Assembly (NCBI GenBank): GCA_002179805.1
Contig: NAVB01001625.1
Location: forward strand, 1-16,878
Direction of reading: 5' to 3'
From: Acanthamoeba lenticulata
Taxonomy: Eukaryota; Discosea; Longamoebia; Acanthamoebidae
DNA length: 16,878 nt
The notes beneath the pieces were generated by a model, which was given only the letters and a program-made list of their open reading frames with translations, had not been told where the DNA came from and did no database searches. The position numbers were made by a program, and so were the translations under genes. This document shows positions 1-10,078 of the stretch, piece after piece (position 1 is the first letter of the stretch; each line of letters opens with the position of its first letter).

Positions 1-1740
1 TTTCACGAGGCACTTGACGTTGCCGATGAAGGAGGCCTGGATCTTGTACATCTTGAGGAAGTTCTCCTCCTTGTCCATCTGGGCGTCGACTTCATTGGCG
101 ATCCGAGTGATCTGCGACGACGTCGACGGGAGCGTGTGCGTGAGTCCAATGCCAAATTTGGGGAGCGACACGCAGGTGGGCGCGCACCTCGGCCACGGCC
201 TGCACCAAGTTCTGGTAGTCGGGGTGGTCCTCTGCTGATCGTTTTCGCAGGTCCTGCGCAGGTGTGTCGCGCCCCAACGCAAAAGAGTTGTGAGTATGAC
301 ACACTACTGGGAAGGAGCTGCATCAAGACGCAGGAGGGAGAGGAGGGTGAGATGAACCTCAAGAAGCATCTGGTAGCGCGGGATGCGCTGGACGGGCTGG
401 ATGAGGAGCCCCAGCAGGTCTAACCGTCGGGCCTCCATGGGACCCTCAGTTTTGGCCTTGATCGCCTGCTCGCGCGAGAAAAAGAATGTCATGAGCTCGG
501 AGAACTTGTTGGGCGGAGGCGTCCTGGGAATAAGAGAGAGCGAAGAGGCACCTCGCAAAAGCTGATGAAGGGGGCTTTTTTGCCAAACTTGGACACCGTG
601 AGGATCGAGGTCTTGTGATGAGCCACGTACTCCATGTACATGTTCAATTGCGGCACCTGTGCATCCCCCGCGGGCAGGTGAGTCCAGCACACGGAGAGAG
701 CGGCAGAGGAGGGACGCAGTAACCCTCTTTGGCAAAACGTAATAGCAACATCGCTATAAACCATCACCACAATCATCACCATTACAAAAACCCCAGACGA
801 CGATGTGTAATGCGCGCAGGCAGGTACGATCAACGGCAAATACCAACCATCTCCAAAAAGATGTGTCCGATGCACTGTGTGGGCGACCAGTTCCGCCCGA
901 TCGCCTCCTGTGAATTCACGGAAGGAGACAACACCGTGTGAGTACACACGATGCGCTGCGACAGCAGAACCAACAAGAGGTGACGAAGAGGGAGTGGTGG
1001 CTGACCTCGAGTCGCGCGAGCAGCTGGAAGTTTATCTTGTGGAGGTCCTCCAATTTGGAGAACATATCTGGTATCTTCTTTGCCGGCACGACCGCTTCAC
1101 TCTTCTTCTCGGCCAGCTTTCTCAACGGCACCAAGTATTCCTTCAAGGACGAACCACGTTTCATTCTTCAAGTGAGCGAAAACAGCCCAAAATATGAAAA
1201 TGAAAACAAAAGTGTGGAGTTGAACAAAGAACGAAAGCGTAACGAGACAGGAAGGCGGTCACGTACATCCATGACAAACTGGAGTACAACAACATACTTG
1301 CGTTCGGTGGTCAATATTTCAAGCGCAATCTTGTCACGTCGTTCCACGAAGCGGTCCTTGAACTCGACCGGCGTGCGGGGGGAGGCGGCCGGGGAGCTGT
1401 CGGGCGTGGTGCTCGCTGTTGTTGGTGTGAGCAGCCCTTCCTGTGAATGGCTGCCGTTTTGCGACTGGGTCAGCTGGAGATTGAGATGTAGCTTGTCCTT
1501 GGTGGACTCTGTGCTGTCTCCTTCCCCTCCATCCAACTCTTGCTCCGTTTCGGTGTCGTTGAGATCGCTGGCGTTCAAGCTTTCATCTGGTTTTTCCGCG
1601 CCCAACGAATTAATCGGTGGTTCGACGGCTATATGAGGAAGAGGGTGAGGCTGTTGAGATGTTGTCTGTGTCGGCGATTCGTGTTGTGGAGATGGCACGT
1701 GCTCTTCCCCTTTGAGCTGGCTAACTAAGCCATCCGCCAT
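1..1740 (-). CDS. Rho guanine nucleotide exchange factor, DH domain (3' part beyond window)
   Basis: Exons on the minus strand: 1740-1267, 1140-1006, 907-848, 656-552, 465-358, 253-188, 111-1; all six introns are GT-AG and phase 0, giving 353 codons so far. Residues 1-130 are a Ser/Thr/Pro/Glu-rich, probably disordered leader. A DH (RhoGEF) domain follows: helix 1 with ILTTERKYVVVLQ (about 146-158), then EYLVPLRKLAEKK, LEDLHKINFQLLARLE, WSPTQCIGHIFLEM, and the signature helix LLIQPVQRIPRYQMLLE, ending near AEDHPDYQNLVQAVAEITR. The last visible piece (MYKIQASFIGNVKCLVK) is typical of the linker into a PH domain, so a PH domain is expected past the edge. DH proteins release GDP from Rho-family GTPases and so act on actin and cell shape. 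The start is the first ATG of the open frame. The signature helix is intact, so activity is likely; the GTPase target cannot be told. Confidence 0.9.
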
Positions 1741-2065
1741 GCGAATGTGGTGTGATTGTGAGGAAAACCCCTTCTTTTCTATGATTGAGGACGGTGATCT
1801 CAAGTTGGTGAACGGCGCCTTTTATGCCCAAGAGGAGTACGAGCTAAAGGCGTAGCCCGACGTTTCCAGATCAGGGGGGCTAAGGGCAGGCCAAGCGGCA
1901 CAATAAATAAAATAACAGATAATAAGACCCTTTTAATTTGCGAGAAGGCGAAGCAGTTTTGCAACCTCGCCATTTTCCTGTTTCATTTCGCCTCCTTTTC
2001 TTTGAGGTGGGAAGATTTGGTCGTGGCGCGGAACTCGATTTGGCGCCAAACCATCACCCCCAGCC
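1741..2065. promoter_or_regulatory. Divergent intergenic region between the RhoGEF and WD40 genes
   Basis: These 325 nt separate two start codons pointing away from each other, so they should hold both promoters and both 5' leaders. An A/T-rich stretch lies at about 1901-1935 (caataaataaaataaca and onward), which contrasts with the GC-rich exons and could be core promoter. A 12-nt perfect palindrome resembling an E2F site is at 2039-2050. I saw no credible conserved reading frame here. Confidence 0.6.
2039..2050. promoter_or_regulatory. E2F-like palindrome TTTGGCGCCAAA
   Basis: The 12 bases read the same on both strands and contain the E2F/DP core TTTSSCGC twice, once per strand. The site ends 15 nt before the start codon of the WD40 gene, so it lies in the promoter or the 5' leader. 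E2F control of that gene is inference. Confidence 0.45.
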
Positions 2066-5000
2066 ATGGTGCGTCCCACACCACACTTGCGTTAGTCCGA
2101 CTCGTGTAGAGGTCTAGTTTCTGAGCTAGCTCTCAACTTGTTTGTACCAATTTTTGTTTCTCCCAGCAGAGTCTGTACGCAGATGAGAACATTGATTTCG
2201 AGGAAGATGGTTTGAGCAGTGATCAAACTGCAGCTGCTCCTTCTTCACGTCGCAGGGCAGCCTCCAAGGCCAAACCAAAAGAAGAAGAAGAAGACCAAGA
2301 GCCCGAAGATGAGGACGAAGATGAGGAGGAAGATGAGGAGGAAGAAGACGACGAGGAGGAAGACGAGTATGACGCACTGGAAGACGACGGCGACAATGGA
2401 GCCAAGAAGCGAAGAAAAACGACCAAGAAGGCAGCGCCCAAGTCCAAGGCCAAAGCCAAAACGTGCGTCATTCCACCGCTTGCAACTTAGCATGCCTCAA
2501 ACGCGGTGTGTGTTGACGCTGCCCGCTCTCGGTCGTGCGGCTCGTTGGTTTGTTTCTTGTGGGTCGGACATGTGTCTTCTCGTCCCAGTTCTGCCGGCAA
2601 GGGGCGCGCTGCCTCCACCGCCGCTACCACCACAGACATACCACCCGAGCTGATGAGGCGCTCGTCGCGTCAGGTGAACAAGCCCTTGCGATACGCGCAG
2701 GACACCGGCACGCCCACTCTCCTCCCGTGTGTCGTATCTCGCGCGCCTCGTCCTGACCGCGGCCTGCGTCTGCAGACGATGACAAGAAAAAGGAGGATAA
2801 GGCCAAGTCGGGCAACACGAGCGCCAAGCCCACCACCACTGCGCAGAGGGGCACCAAGCGAACGCGCGCCGCCGCCGCTGCTGCCGAGGCGCAGCCTGAT
2901 CCGCCTCAACGACGTGTATGTCACTCTTTCTTCTTGCCTGCGCTGTGCTGGGTCGCTTCGGCACATGTGTCCTCACCTGTGGTGATGATGACGACGCTGG
3001 ACAGACCAAGGCCAAGGTGGCCGCCCAGGTCCCGATTTCCGTGTCCAAGACCGAGGAGGAGGAAGACCTCAACGTGACGTCGTCCGACCAGCCTCCGTCC
3101 GCCCTGTCGTCGCCGGTGCGAGAGGCCCAGAAAGCGCCGCCGGTAGTGGTCAAGGCCGAGGATGCGAGCGAAGAGCCGGCGGTGCCGCAGCCGGCGCAAC
3201 CGCCGGTGGCGGCGGCGCCCAAGGCGCCCGCGGCCAACTCCGTCCAGATCCCCGTCTCTCCCGCACGGACCGGCCCCGTGCGCCGCGGCCGAGTCTCCAC
3301 AAACCGCAAGGTACCTCCTTCCTTCAAAGATACTGCTCTGGTACGGCCCACCATTAACACCGGCGTGAACCTTCTGTGGAGCAGGCCACGAAGCGGCGGC
3401 GCAAGCTCCCGATGCCCCCGTGGGATCCCGGTACCACTTTCTGCGCTGCTTTGCCCAAGCGGTGTAATTGAAGTCTAACCACAAACATTGTTGGGGCGGC
3501 TGGAATGCACGCGCGCAGCGGTCAATGTCAAGCTGGCGCAGACGTATCCTGACCCTTACTTCAAGGAGACGCCCGGCGCGATCGAATTTATCAACAAGCG
3601 GCACCCGGTCAAGCTCCACACGCAGCTGCAGCACCCGGGCAACGTATTTGACATGGTATGGTCCAGCGACGGGCTCATCCTGGCGACGTGCTCGAGCCTC
3701 GGGTCGGTGCGGCTGTGGGATACCACTACGTGGAAGCTCCTCCAGGAGCTGCGGGACGAGGCCGAGGAGAAGATCGAGGAGTTCTACACCATCCGCTTCA
3801 CGCCCGACAACCAGAAGCTCTTTGCGGCGGGCAAGCTCAAGCACCGCGACCGCTGGTCCAACGACGACGAAGACAACCAAGTTGCTCCCGGCCCCATCAA
3901 GGTGCTCGTCTCGCCAAGGCCTCGTCCTCCCTTGCTGCCTGTAGAGCGACCCATTTGGCTCACAGCCCCTTGATCACATCACGGGCAGGTGTTCGACGTG
4001 GTGTCGGGCAAGGTGCTGGCCAAGCTGGAGGGCCACACGGAAGAGATCCTCTGCATCAAGGCGGTCCGTCACGCACACGCAATTTGCATGCGCGCGCGCA
4101 CTCATGTTGGACCGTCTCGAAGGGCGCTGCTGCTGCTGACACGGGGTCTGGTCCATGCAGGTCGTGTTCAAGGAGAAGAACTACCTCTTGTCGGCGTCGC
4201 AGGATGGCTACATCATCAAGTGGCACCTGGACGACACCTGGACGTACGTCGTGGGCCCAGTCGCGATCCCAGGGCGCCGCCCTGCTCGCGCAAGGAGGGG
4301 ACTGACCCATGGTGGGGACGGGCGCAGGGTGCTGGAGGGGACGACGCGCATAGACGAGGAGACGACCAACATGGCCCTCAGCCTGTCGTTCATGCCCAAC
4401 TGCGGGAACAAGTACTTCATGAGCGCCGCCGATGGAGGCGTCAAGATCTACGACTTTGAGAAGGAAGTGGTGCGTTTCTTCTCTCGAGTTGTGCTTTTTC
4501 TTTTCTCTTCTTGTTTTTTCGGCGCCTGATAACCTTGGCGATTGGGACGTGGGCCGCTGGCGGAACAGCTGCTGCAACAGTTCGAGGAGATCTACACGGG
4601 CTACTGCGATTGCATCAAGGTGCGGTTCCTGTGCAGGCTTGCATCAGCTTGGGTTCTTGTTGACTCGGGGGTGGCCGGCTCTCTCTCTCCCTCTCTCCCT
4701 CTCTCTGGCCGGTGGTGGGACTTGCAGTTCATCAACGCGAAGGAGTACCACAGGAACGAATTCGAGCACTACCTGGTCACGCGAGGCGTGGAGATGCTTT
4801 CCAATTCAGACCCCAACCAACGTGCGCGCTCTCCTTTCTCCTCTCTGGGCTTGTCGCTGTTGGGTGGCCCTCGCTCACACTCGCGCATTCCCCTCTTCCT
4901 TTTCTTTTCTTTTCCTCTCTCTCTCTCTCTCTCTTTGCGCACGCGAGGCCAGTGCTCCGGAACAATTCGTGCCACCTGTGGAAGCTGACGGTGCCCGACA

Positions 5001-6355
5001 AGCCCCTCAAATCGGCGGAGAACGCCTTCCGCCTCGAGCGAGTCCGCACCTTCTCCCATGCCAGGTACGCCACACCCAAACACTCCCACCTTCTCGAGGC
5101 TGCTGCCTTGGCTCACCAACACGTTCGTCTTCTTTTTATTATCGTTGTTGTTGTTGTTGTTTGGGACCAGCTATTTTGCTAATTCGTGGCCAGCCCACAT
5201 CACGTCCAACGGCCGTTATCTCGTACGTGACGAGCTGATGCGGAGCCATCGTGAGCCTCGACCGTGTGCGCTGACTGGTGATGACCTCTGGTGGTGGTGG
5301 TGGTGGGGCTCGTAGGCGGCGCCGACTTCGCAAGGTGAAGTGTTCATTTGGAATCTGCGCACGGGAGACCTGGCCTCCATCATGTCCGACCACGAAGACC
5401 GGGAGACCCGCGACATCTTGTTCCACCCGATGCGGCCCATCCTCCTCACCTGCTGCGATGGTGCGCTCTGTGCCATCTGATCAGATCCTCCCTCAGTCAG
5501 GCCACTCACCGGCGGCGGTGGCGGCGGTGGCGCATAGATTCGACCGTCAAAGTGTACATGCAGGATGAGCGCGACGAGAAGGCGATCATCGAGACCGTGG
5601 ACCTGGACGGGGAGATCGACATCGAGGGCGAGCTCGCCGACGGCGAGGGCGAGCCGCTTTCGCTGGTGACGGGTGTGCCCGAGGAGGAAAGCGAGGCCGA
5701 CGAGGGCGCGGCCGACGAGGGCAACCACCAGCAGGCGCCCCAGCAGCGGGGCGGAGCGCGAGGCGGCAGCCGACGAAACAGCGGCGGCACCGCGCGGGCC
5801 AGGCGGGAGCAGCCGATCATAATCAAGAAGCGGATGCGGATCGAAGACGAGCTCGAGGCCGAGTTCGGAGACGAGGCCTGGGCGACGACCCCGGGCGCCG
5901 AGGGGGAGATCGACGTGGAGGAGGCCGACAAGGAGTGGATCAAGATCGAGAAGGAGTGGCAAAAGATCGAGGACCACTACCAGAAGATCGAGCGCGAGTG
6001 GTCCGAGATCAAGAAGGAGCGCAAGCGGATGGAGCGCGACCGCGTGACGCTGCGAAAGCTCAAAGAGAGCGCTGGCGTGCCGCTCACGCCCGCCGATCTG
6101 GCTCCCGCCTCCGCAACCACCGCCACCACGACGACTCCCACGCCTGCCCCCGCTTCGTCTGCCGCTCCTGATGCCACGACGGCGCCCCAGCCGCAGCCGT
6201 CCGAGGCGCAGCCGAGCGCAAGCAGCGTCCCGCCGGCGGTGGCGAAGGCCGAGCCGGAGAGCCCGCTGATGCAGGTGGATGTCAATGGCGCTCCGGCGGC
6301 AGCGGCGCAGGCAAGTGGGGTGACGCCCATGGAAACCGACGAAGGGCGGGCCTAA
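2066..6355 (+). CDS. Nuclear-type WD40 repeat protein with acidic N-terminus and C-terminal coiled coil
   Basis: Exons: 2066-2068, 2170-2462, 2589-2728, 2776-2915, 3005-3310, 3385-3430, 3519-3901, 3989-4063, 4161-4243, 4328-4469, 4569-4619, 4728-4821, 4953-5064, 5171-5222, 5316-5460, 5538-6355; 960 residues. Residues about 38-72 are almost all Asp/Glu, followed by a Lys/Arg-rich stretch (KKRRKTTKK, then KAKAK) and a second basic cluster TKRRRK near 297: nuclear localisation is likely. Residues about 340-695 hold at least six WD40 blades, seen as GSVRLWDTTT, PIKVFDVVSG, SASQDGYIIKWHLDD, SAADGGVKIYDFE, GEVFIWNLRTG and CCDDSTVKVYMQD. Residues about 815-870 form a heptad-like helix (IKIEKEWQKIEDHYQKIERE). 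The tail is Ala/Pro/Thr-rich. The exon 3/4 junction (2729/2775, 47 nt) is the least certain. I do not recognise a named family; the blades resemble uncharacterised plant WD40 proteins as I remember them. A scaffold role is inference. Confidence 0.85.
4679..4706. repeat. CT-rich simple repeat in an intron of the WD40 gene
   Basis: An imperfect (CT)n tract lies in the intron 4620-4727, between exons 11 and 12. It adds pyrimidines upstream of the acceptor at 4727 but is longer than a normal pyrimidine tract. Confidence 0.85.
4915..4934. repeat. (CT)n microsatellite in an intron of the WD40 gene
   Basis: Ten CT units in a row lie in the intron 4822-4952, after a stretch of T-rich pyrimidines. 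The acceptor is at 4952. Confidence 0.9.
5144..5162. repeat. (GTT)n microsatellite in an intron of the WD40 gene
   Basis: Six GTT units lie in the intron 5065-5170, ending 8 nt before the acceptor. Confidence 0.9.
5289..5309. repeat. (GGT)n simple repeat in an intron of the WD40 gene
   Basis: A run of GGT units lies in the intron 5223-5315, just before the TAG acceptor at 5315. A purine-rich tract is unusual at this position, where pyrimidines are normal. Confidence 0.85.
5511..5532. repeat. (GGC/GGT)n simple repeat in an intron of the WD40 gene
   Basis: A GGCGGT-type repeat lies in the intron 5461-5537, again just before a TAG acceptor (5537). Confidence 0.8.
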
Positions 6356-6539
6356 CACCATCCTTGTGCCTCCTTTCGCCTCTCTTGAGCAAACACACAA
6401 ACATTAATGAAAACAACAGCAACACAACAAGCAAGCTCGTCGTTGCTGTCTCGTTTAAATACCCAAACCCGCTCTCTTCTCTTCTCTCCTCTTCTTTACA
6501 GCCCTCCAGAAGCGGAGATCCCAACCCGTGTGCGCATCT
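6356..6539. other. Convergent 3' region between the WD40 and Ig-repeat genes
   Basis: The stop codons of two convergent genes are 184 nt apart. The stretch is more A/T-rich than the exons (for example aaacattaatgaaaac near 6400) and should hold both 3' ends. I saw no exact AATAAA on either strand and no gene. Confidence 0.55.
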
Positions 6540-9500
6540 CTACGAGCAGCCCTGGAGCCTGTTGGCCAAGGCGAGCAACCGCGTCAGCACGTAGGTCTGC
6601 AGCTGCTCCATGTCGGCCAGCTCGTTCTTGCAGAAGCCCTTGATCGCTCGGTTCCACTGCTTGATGTCTTCCGCCAGCGCCGTGCTGGTGGCGGCGTCGT
6701 ACCTGACCGTCGCGAGTCACGAGTGCGTAAGCAACCATCAGTCTGAAGATTGTTGGGGAAGGTGACGGCGCGTACTGTTGGCTGAGATCCTTCAACTTGC
6801 GCAGCTCGTCAACCGTGCTGCCGATCGTGGTGATGAACTGCGCCGTCACCTTCCGCAGCAGCAAGAAGTCCACCTCGGCCGGATTCCTGTGAGGAAGACA
6901 CAACTCGTCAACCAAAAGGACAAACAAAAGGGCCAGCGAGCACGAAGAAGAGCGACATACCGGTCGAAGTAGGAGCTGGCCAGATTGACCCGGACCTTGG
7001 CTTTCACGCAGCCTCGGCCCTCTCCGCACACCTCGTAGTGGAAGTTGTCCTCCCCACTCGTGGCTTCGGCGGCAGAGTAGAGCACGCAGCCGGTCTTCTT
7101 GCCGGTCTCGTCTCGCTCCAGTTCGAGGGTGGCGCCCTTGGTGGAGCCTCTCTCGATATGGATGGATCGGTGGTCGACGTGCACGTCGTTGGCGAGAGGG
7201 CAGATCTTGTGCAGGCGCGGGTTGAAGGGCAGCTGGAAGAAGTCGTTGCGGGCATGGATCATGTGGTGCTCCACCTGCACGTTGACGCGGCCTCGGCCGC
7301 AGATGCTCCGGGAGTGGTCCGTGCACACCTGGTACTCGAAGTGATCCGAGCCAAAGAAGCCCTCAGGCGTAGTGTAGCGGATCTGAGCGTCATGCAGAAG
7401 CGTGAGCATCCACGCTCACCTCCACCAAGTAGCAAAGAGTCCGGGTTGTACCACTGGGTAGGCGGCCTTCTGAACCACGTCGACCTTGGAGCCCGGTGCG
7501 CTGGGCAGGCCGATCACGCGGAGGGTCGAGGGATTGGCCAGCAGGTGGTCGTTGGCCAGCACCTGGAGAGACATGGATCATCAAAGGGCCACATGAGCTG
7601 TCCTGCGTCTCAAGAGAAAGCACAAGAGATGTAGCGCGTACCACGACGTCGGTGGTGGAGCCCTCCTTGACCCGGATGTTGTCGTCCTTGGCCCACAGCT
7701 GGACCAGCATGGAGACCTTGGTGGGGGCCGAGCACACGCGCTTCTTGCCGATGGTGGCGTCGGAGGCCTTCTTGACGACCTCCTCCATGTCGCCGCGGTG
7801 GTGGTCCCAGAGCCACTGGGCCAGAACCGCGGTGTCGAGCTCGCCGGCGTCCAGATAGGTCAGATCGCTTGTGAATATCTTGGACACGGTGGACTCGATG
7901 TCGGCCTCCATGTCGCCGTACACGTTCTTGCCTCCGTCGCTGACCTCCACGATCACGATGTCCCACTCGCCGCGCGTCTTGTTCACCTGCGATTTGGCGC
8001 TGACGGTCGCCTTCCGCGTGAAGTAGAACTCGTGGTTGGCCAACCATGTCGAGAACACCTCCACACTGCAGCGCGTATACGTGTATCATCAGCAACTCGC
8101 TCCCAATCAACATCACGTGACGGAGCGGCGGCGTACCTCTTCAGATGCACGAGCTGGTCGTGGAGGTTCGAGTGCTCCTCGTGGAGTTCCTCCCGCATCT
8201 TGTCGACGACCGTCTCGGGGGAGCTGAACCAAGAGCCGACCTCCTCCATGCTCTTGGGGTCGGACTCGTGGAACATGGGGCGATCCTTGTTCACCCGCTT
8301 GGCCGGGCCATCCCGGTCCTCGCGGTACTGCTGGAAGATGACGTTGACCTGCTCGAGCGCGTCCTCGGCCAGCTGCTGCATCTTCAAGAGGCTGCCGTCG
8401 TCGTTGACCTCCTTCGAGCACACGACGTACTCGAAAGAGTCCTCGCCGGCGTAGTTGCGGTTCGCCAGGTAGCTCACCTCGCCAGTCGTGGTGTCCACCG
8501 ACACGATGATGCCGTGCTTGGGCTCCGTGATGATGTCCAGCGTGCGCAGGTCCATGTGGGACCGGCTGCCGTCGTTCATAAGAACGTCGAACTTGCTGGC
8601 CACCCTGGAAGAGACCTCGTGCGTGTCCGCCGTCGTGTACAGAGTAACGGTGATGTTGGCCAGCGCGCGGCCGCAGTTATCCCGCTCCCCGTCCTGGCAC
8701 ACTTCGTACTCGAACGAATCGAAGCCTGCAATCATAGGGAGGATGTGAGATGCGCAGGGAAGCTCTTTCAGAGGCAAGGGGAAGGAAACGTTACCAACAA
8801 AGCCTGGGTTCGGCTTGTAGATGACGCCGTCCGAAACGGGGTTGGCCAAGATGTTGGAGCTCAGGTCAAGCTCACCATGGCGCGGCAGCGTGATGAGGCT
8901 GATAGTCGTGGGGTCGCTCAGCGAGTCGTCGTTGGTCAACAGCTTAAACTCCACCTGTTGCGCGCTACTGGTTAAGCCAGGTCCAGCTCACACGGACAAC
9001 AAAGCGTGATGACCAGGCATTGCATACCGTGCCGTTCTCCGCCGTGACCACCTGGTCGTCGAGGATGTAAAGCTGCACGGCAACCGTCACCTGCAGCTGC
9101 GAGCAGGCTTTCTCGCCTCCCCTTGTGCGGCAGAGCTAGTGGGCAGAAGGCGCGGCAACACGCAGGCGTTCACTCAGTCACCTGTACAACTGCAGCAGCA
9201 CAAGGCAGACTTAGCTCTGGGAGGTGTACCTCGCACAAGAAGTTGTCCTTGCCGGTGAAGTCAGGCTTGGGGGTGTAGGTGAGGAGGGCCAAGTTGCGGT
9301 CGGTGATCACCACGGAGCCGTGGAAGGGGCCGTTCAGCCGTCGGTCCATGATGGTCAAGGTGATGAGCTCGTCATCCTCTGTGTTGTACGCCAGCCTAAA
9401 ATCGACGCTCTTCCCCTTCTCGGTGGAGAAGAACTTGTGCTAAACGTCGCGACCGTCAGCGAAACGAGGGAGAGGGTGATGAAGCAAGCAGAGCGTTGGA

Positions 9501-10078
9501 GGCACCTTAGCGTTGAGACTCAAGCCAACGTGGGCAAAGCCCGTAGATGTCTTTGTGGAGGAGATGAGAGAAGAGGCCACATCGTCCATCTTCAGGTGTG
9601 CGCCCTGGTCCGGCTCGGGCGGAGTGAGGTCCCCAGAGAGGAACGTGCTCTTGGCGAGCTCCTCATCCGTCATTTCGATCGGTTGGAAAGCAGAGGGGGC
9701 GGTTTGTTGGGAAGAGGACAGGATGCTGGAGCCCACATCAACCTTTAAGGGAGCGCCCTTGTTGGGCTCCGCAGGCGTGAGATCCGCGGAGTGGAACTCG
9801 CTATTGGGGGCCGCATCTGATACGGGCGTATCATCGATAGATTCGAACGCAGAGGCTGCAGGTTGTTGTTGTGAAGAAGCTGAAAGGATTGAAGCCGCAT
9901 CGATCTTCAAGGGGGCGCCCTTGGGGCCTGGTGGCGTGAGCTCCGAAGAGAGAAACTCGCTCTTCGACTCACTTACGGCTACTAGCGAGGCGGTTGTTGG
10001 CGTCGTGAAGAGGAAAGAGGAGAAGATGAAGAGGCAGAAGAGGGAGAAAAGAGTTGCGCGAGCGCAGCCGGCATCCAT
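6540..10078 (-). CDS. Secreted protein with five Ig/cadherin-like repeats
   Basis: Exons on the minus strand: 10078-9506, 9439-9230, 9135-9028, 8954-8795, 8725-8137, 8065-7642, 7562-7452, 7382-6961, 6886-6776, 6702-6540; 956 residues. A signal peptide (MDAGCARATLFSLFCLFIFS, then a short hydrophobic run ending near TTPTTA, residue 30) sends it to the secretory pathway. Residues 40-184 are three copies of a 40-43-residue repeat. Five beta-sandwich-type repeats follow, each with a F/Y-x-G-x-D-x-F-x-Y-E-V-C strand: KDNFLCELC (R1, about 245-258), FDSFEYEVC (R2, about 359), EDSFEYVVC (R3, about 444), SDHFEYQVC (R4, about 743), EDNFHYEVC (R5, about 848). R1, R2, R4 and R5 have a second Cys 4-9 residues later. 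A helical, charged region of about 190 residues separates R3 from R4, and a helical tail closes the protein. Two N-glycosylation sequons are visible (ENGT, ANIT). No transmembrane anchor is seen. It resembles tandem Ig-like/cadherin-like adhesion modules; the ligand is unknown. Confidence 0.87.
9527..9961 (-). repeat. Three-copy tandem repeat in the N-terminus of the secreted protein
   Basis: Copy 1 is encoded at 9961-9833, copy 2 at 9802-9674, copy 3 at 9649-9527. Each opens with S-E/T-F-x-S-x-(E/D)-L-T-P, then a Pro/Gly turn, G-A-(P/H)-L-K-(I/V/M)-D, then S-I/L-rich sequence (ASILSASSQQQ, SSILSSSQQT, SSLISSTKTS). The period is 51-53 residues. The copies lie between the signal peptide and the first Ig-like repeat, all within exon 1. 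Confidence 0.88.

Noticed and set aside
523..552. A 28-nt intron in the RhoGEF gene (551-524)
   Set aside because: It is far shorter than any other intron here, its phases do not match, and the 86-nt intron 551-466 gives a better DH helix.
2921..3880. Open frame of 319 codons on the minus strand
   Set aside because: It is antisense to several exons of the WD40 gene, runs through well-supported introns, and has low-complexity Arg/Gly/Val sequence.
2066..6355. RbBP5/Swd1 (COMPASS subunit) as the identity of the WD40 protein
   Set aside because: The N-terminus and the blade sequences do not match what I know of RbBP5, and the WD40 part here starts only after about 340 residues of acidic and basic sequence.
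5216..6400. Long open frame of 394 codons on the minus strand
   Set aside because: It lies opposite exons 15 and 16 of the WD40 gene and crosses its introns. The product is Arg/Leu/Gly-rich without motifs, as expected opposite GC-rich codons.
8145..8975. Open frame of 276 codons on the plus strand
   Set aside because: It is the mirror of the conserved Ig-like repeat exons on the minus strand and shows no recognisable domain.
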